Assembly (NCBI GenBank): GCA_039819065.1
Contig: JBCBSS010000120.1
Location: 1 to 25,268, forward strand
Direction of reading: 5' to 3'
Origin: JBCBSS01 sp039819065
Lineage (GTDB): Bacteria > Bacteroidota > Bacteroidia > Cytophagales > Cyclobacteriaceae
Length of the DNA: 25,268 nucleotides
The stretch's first letter is position 1, and every line of letters begins with the position of its first letter. Made by a program: the position numbers and the translations under genes. Below, piece after piece: positions 22,359 to 25,268 of the stretch. The notes below the pieces were generated by a model. It worked only from the letters and a program-made list of their open reading frames with translations. It did no database searches and was not told the origin of the DNA.

Positions 22359-25268
22359 TTATTCTTGGGGAGGGTTATTATCACATGTATTGGAGCAACT
22401 GAATCCAGATGGACAAGGTATTTGAATCTGGGTTTCACCACCACATCCATCAGTCACATACCTAACGCACATACCAGTAAAACAGTCATCATCGTTCGCA
22501 TCTCTGTCTACATAGCAATCTCCGGAATCTCTGGAACCAGCCGCAGGCCAAGATGCCAGAACAAAGTGAATATCATGAGCTCCCTGAACATTTTCGAAGG
22601 TATAAGTATCATCAGAAACCACTACTTCAGTTCCGTCTGTGAGTTGAATACTTCCATTAGCATTTGGCAATTCAATATCGTCATCGACCAGCACTCGTAT
22701 TATCAGCGGTGGATTACTACAACCATTTTTAGAGAATGCTTGATAAGTGAAGTCACGGCTGAATTCTACATCTGTAACTCCTAGGTTTGGTATGCTGGCC
22801 GAATTACCCTGGCTGGTGGCGTTAATGGCCAATGTCAGTTTTTCTTTATAATCAAGCCAATGTTCAGAAACTAATACCTTGCCATCATAGTCACCATCCT
22901 TATCATATTCTGTAGTTTCTCTCCACACCCTCTCTAATCTACCCATGCCGTCATACTCATATTCGGTGAAAATGTTATTCGCATCTAGAATGTGAGATAG
23001 CTCTCCCCATTGGTTATATACATAACTGGTCATGGTTGCTTCTAATGGGTGAACTCTGAAATCATCCTGTAGAGTTGTGCCAAAACCCTCAGTCCAGATT
23101 TCGATCTCTTTCAGGTTATTTTCCGAAACAGTTATATTACCTCTGAATAAATACCAACTGTCCTCCTCGTCATCACTTACCTGTATCGATTTAATTGGCA
23201 ATAGTTCCGCATTACTGATTGGCCCAAATGAATCGTCAATCCGCTTTTCGCGATATTTGATCATGGAATTTTCTGCTGTACTCCAAAAAGCAACACGATA
23301 CTTCTTAGATGACGGGTTCTCAATTTCATAAGAAAATCCTTTTGGAGTGGCAGTTCTGGATTGTACAAAATAGCTACCGGTATGGCCGTACCCCTCTACC
23401 AATTCCCCCTCCAGTTTGACTCCTCCGCCAAAATATCCATCCACTGGTGTATCTTCAGCTCCAGAGTAGGCAAACTCATTGTAATTTGCATTGGCCACTG
23501 TAGCAAAAACTCTTTCCTGGTTAATATCCATTTTAGTCGCAGCATAATTCCCATTGATATCCGAAGCCTCTAAAGCATGAGAGTAAACATCATATAGTGT
23601 CACTTCTGAGCTTTTCTGCCATTGATTAGAAAAGGGTTCTTGAGCAGGATTCCAAGTGATAAACTCGGAGAATGAGCTGTATGGGTATAATCCACTGGGT
23701 TGAGATTCAAGGTCGACATCATCGCCCAAATAGACATAGTTGCGGTGTTTTCTGAAGGGGGAGAAATCTGCGCCCGTAAAATCAAAAAAGCCAGTGAATT
23801 GCAAAGGTATTGGCCCATTCAGCATGTAAACTTCGTAGTCATTTCCTGTCAACTCACCAATAACAGCCAAGGTATAATCTTTGAAAAAGTAGGAAACCTT
23901 TAGCCTGTCCCCGACCTCAATGTTATTTGTAAGGCTAGTTATTCTTCTCGTACCTTCGTTTAATTCAGACGCGTAATACCTGAATTGCTTTGCTTCCTTT
24001 ACCACATTCAATTGATCTACATCCTGGCTCCAAGTTTGAGCAGAAGCCGCTATAAGGCCTACAGGGTTTTGATCTATTTCATTGTCAACTGTGTAAGCTT
24101 TAGAGTAGGATTCTTGAGTTAACATGTTAGCTCCACCATCCATTGCCAATCCCATTCCTTGATAGTTGTGGTAAGCTGGAACTGTTTCATTGACTATGTA
24201 ATTACCGTAACTGTCTGTTGATAGTGTTTTGGTTACGCTTCCCGAAAAGAAATCGAAAGCCAGATTTTTAGAAGTTGTTGTTATACCAGTCTTATGATTG
24301 ATGCTAGTCCGTCCTATTTGGATATTTGGATATTGCCTTCGTTCGCTGACAACACCATGGCGTTGATATTCATAATCGACAGGGTTAAGTTTTTTACGAA
24401 TAACTCGAGCTTCAGCAAAAGTCTCCGATATCACCCCTTGATAATTGTAGGCTTGTAGATTTGAGTCAAATTCGCTCTCTTGAAAAAGATAGTGATTCGT
24501 AGTGCTGGAAATAATCTGATCATGTTCGTCATATAGATTGACAGATTTCAGCGACCCTACCTGATTCATTTTGTCCGATATGGTTACTTTCTTTATCCTT
24601 GTTTTATCAAAGGTTTGTCCATCGCCATCATCACCGGAACCAGATTCAACCTCTAAGGATGGCTCTATACTAACCATATTTTTGTCAAATACTTGAAACT
24701 CATATTCAGTTTTACCAGGTATTTTATTATCATTTACATACTCTTCTATCGTAACACGTTCGTAAATTACTCCTGGTGCAATGACCTCACGTGAGTTAGC
24801 CATAACATCACTATATGTTTTGACTATTTCCTTGGACAGATAACGCTTGACAGCCTGAGAATTGGAAATAGGGAAAGATGACGATTGTAGTGGTTCTAGA
24901 AAGCCAAAGGGTTCATATGAAGTTACACCACCCGAATAACTATAACTCGTAGTTCTATTTGAGTTTATGCTCTTTAAATCAATCGATTGGACTCTAAGTC
25001 CTCCACCTTTCTCTTCCCAAGACTTTGAATGCTTTATTATCCCACCAGCTATATAATCTGGCCAACCAGTAAAAAAAATCTTTACAGGTAAGGGTACTGT
25101 AGAGCCTTGATCACACAGAATTTTAAGAAACCTGTCAATCTCCTTATCACCGACTAATTGACTAACTAAATCAGGGTCAGTTACGACAATCGAACCTGAA
25201 TTTACCGCAGAGATTTCTGAATCCTCCGATGTAAATATCGGATGCGTTAAAAGTTGGTCTAGTTCAAT
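22359..25268 (-). CDS. Gene A: N-terminal YD/Rhs-type protein (partial, runs off the window)
   Basis: The frame is open without a stop from 22359 to the right edge (969 residues seen). The ATG at 24803 is internal, because readable homologous sequence continues upstream (TTSYSYSGGVTSYEPFG, then VKTYSDVMANS). The product is the N-terminal type of Bacteroidota Rhs proteins: YEYQRHGVVSERRQYPNIQI, then a beta-rich middle, then YD units (YVYNQWGELSHILDANN, YEYDGMGRLERVW; window residues about 742-803). An Ig-like segment (about 810-915) and a cysteine-rich tail with seven Cys in the last 53 residues (CFTGMC, GCGG, PCPSGFSCSNTC) follow. It is the most upstream gene seen of the A-B-C-D cluster. The true start, signal peptide and total length are outside the window. 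Confidence 0.88.
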   Translation of the reverse strand: MELDQLLTHPIFTSEDSEISAVNSGSIVVTDPDLVSQLVGDKEIDRFLKILCDQGSTVPLPVKIFFTGWPDYIAGGIIKHSKSWEEKGGGLRVQSIDLKSINSNRTTSYSYSGGVTSYEPFGFLEPLQSSSFPISNSQAVKRYLSKEIVKTYSDVMANSREVIAPGVIYERVTIEEYVNDNKIPGKTEYEFQVFDKNMVSIEPSLEVESGSGDDGDGQTFDKTRIKKVTISDKMNQVGSLKSVNLYDEHDQIISSTTNHYLFQESEFDSNLQAYNYQGVISETFAEARVIRKKLNPVDYEYQRHGVVSERRQYPNIQIGRTSINHKTGITTTSKNLAFDFFSGSVTKTLSTDSYGNYIVNETVPAYHNYQGMGLAMDGGANMLTQESYSKAYTVDNEIDQNPVGLIAASAQTWSQDVDQLNVVKEAKQFRYYASELNEGTRRITSLTNNIEVGDRLKVSYFFKDYTLAVIGELTGNDYEVYMLNGPIPLQFTGFFDFTGADFSPFRKHRNYVYLGDDVDLESQPSGLYPYSSFSEFITWNPAQEPFSNQWQKSSEVTLYDVYSHALEASDINGNYAATKMDINQERVFATVANANYNEFAYSGAEDTPVDGYFGGGVKLEGELVEGYGHTGSYFVQSRTATPKGFSYEIENPSSKKYRVAFWSTAENSMIKYREKRIDDSFGPISNAELLPIKSIQVSDDEEDSWYLFRGNITVSENNLKEIEIWTEGFGTTLQDDFRVHPLEATMTSYVYNQWGELSHILDANNIFTEYEYDGMGRLERVWRETTEYDKDGDYDGKVLVSEHWLDYKEKLTLAINATSQGNSASIPNLGVTDVEFSRDFTYQAFSKNGCSNPPLIIRVLVDDDIELPNANGSIQLTDGTEVVVSDDTYTFENVQGAHDIHFVLASWPAAGSRDSGDCYVDRDANDDDCFTGMCVRYVTDGCGGETQIQIPCPSGFSCSNTCDNNPPQE

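Overview
The window looks like chromosomal DNA of a Bacteroidota member, most likely a gliding or marine Cytophagales-type bacterium. The basis is the protein families seen: Bacteroidota-style Rhs proteins, WFKF-containing surface repeats, and lipoproteins with short Cys-ending signals. Moderate GC, weak or absent Shine-Dalgarno sequences and AAAGATAAAAGAC-type intergenic filler agree with this. Genus-level placement is not possible by eye. No tRNA, rRNA, CRISPR array, transposase or phage gene was seen.

Layout. Positions 1-96 hold the end of an upstream unit and a clear intrinsic terminator. On the + strand follow a six-helix membrane protein with a GAF domain and coiled coils (387-1769), a large Asp-box beta-propeller lipoprotein (2199-5093) and a small lipoprotein (5423-5863). 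The three spacers around them (1770-2198, 5094-5422, 5864-6221) each carry a degenerate copy of one dispersed hairpin repeat. A terminator-like stem (5222-5264) and a 14-bp perfect inverted repeat (5937-5977) also lie there.

The rest (25268 down to 6222) is one minus-strand gene cluster, which is the notable part. Genes A (open at the window edge, stop 22359), B (22346-19023) and C (19011-7957) are 11-12 bp apart, and D (7892-6222) follows after 64 bp. A, B and C together hold what is usually one Bacteroidota Rhs/YD-repeat polypeptide. The N-terminal YD section is in A and the middle in B. The final YD section, the Rhs core and a C-terminal variable domain are in C. B and C each have their own Sec signal peptide. 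C reaches 3684 residues because about 2650 residues of stalk-like or adhesive modules precede its Rhs part: four WFKF repeats, nine FN3 domains, four beta-sandwich-like domains ending in YLNA/YMNV, two MopE-type calcium motifs, an LRR block and an Ig-like segment. A laminin-G-like domain also interrupts its Rhs core region. D is an exported coiled-coil protein with a likely small outer-membrane barrel.

Inference: A-B-C-D may form a split, exported Rhs (teneurin/Tc-like) surface complex, with a C-terminal effector domain held in a shell assembled from separate chains, a very long binding stalk, and D as its envelope partner. No immunity gene is recognisable beside the C-terminal domain, so the toxin interpretation is not proven.
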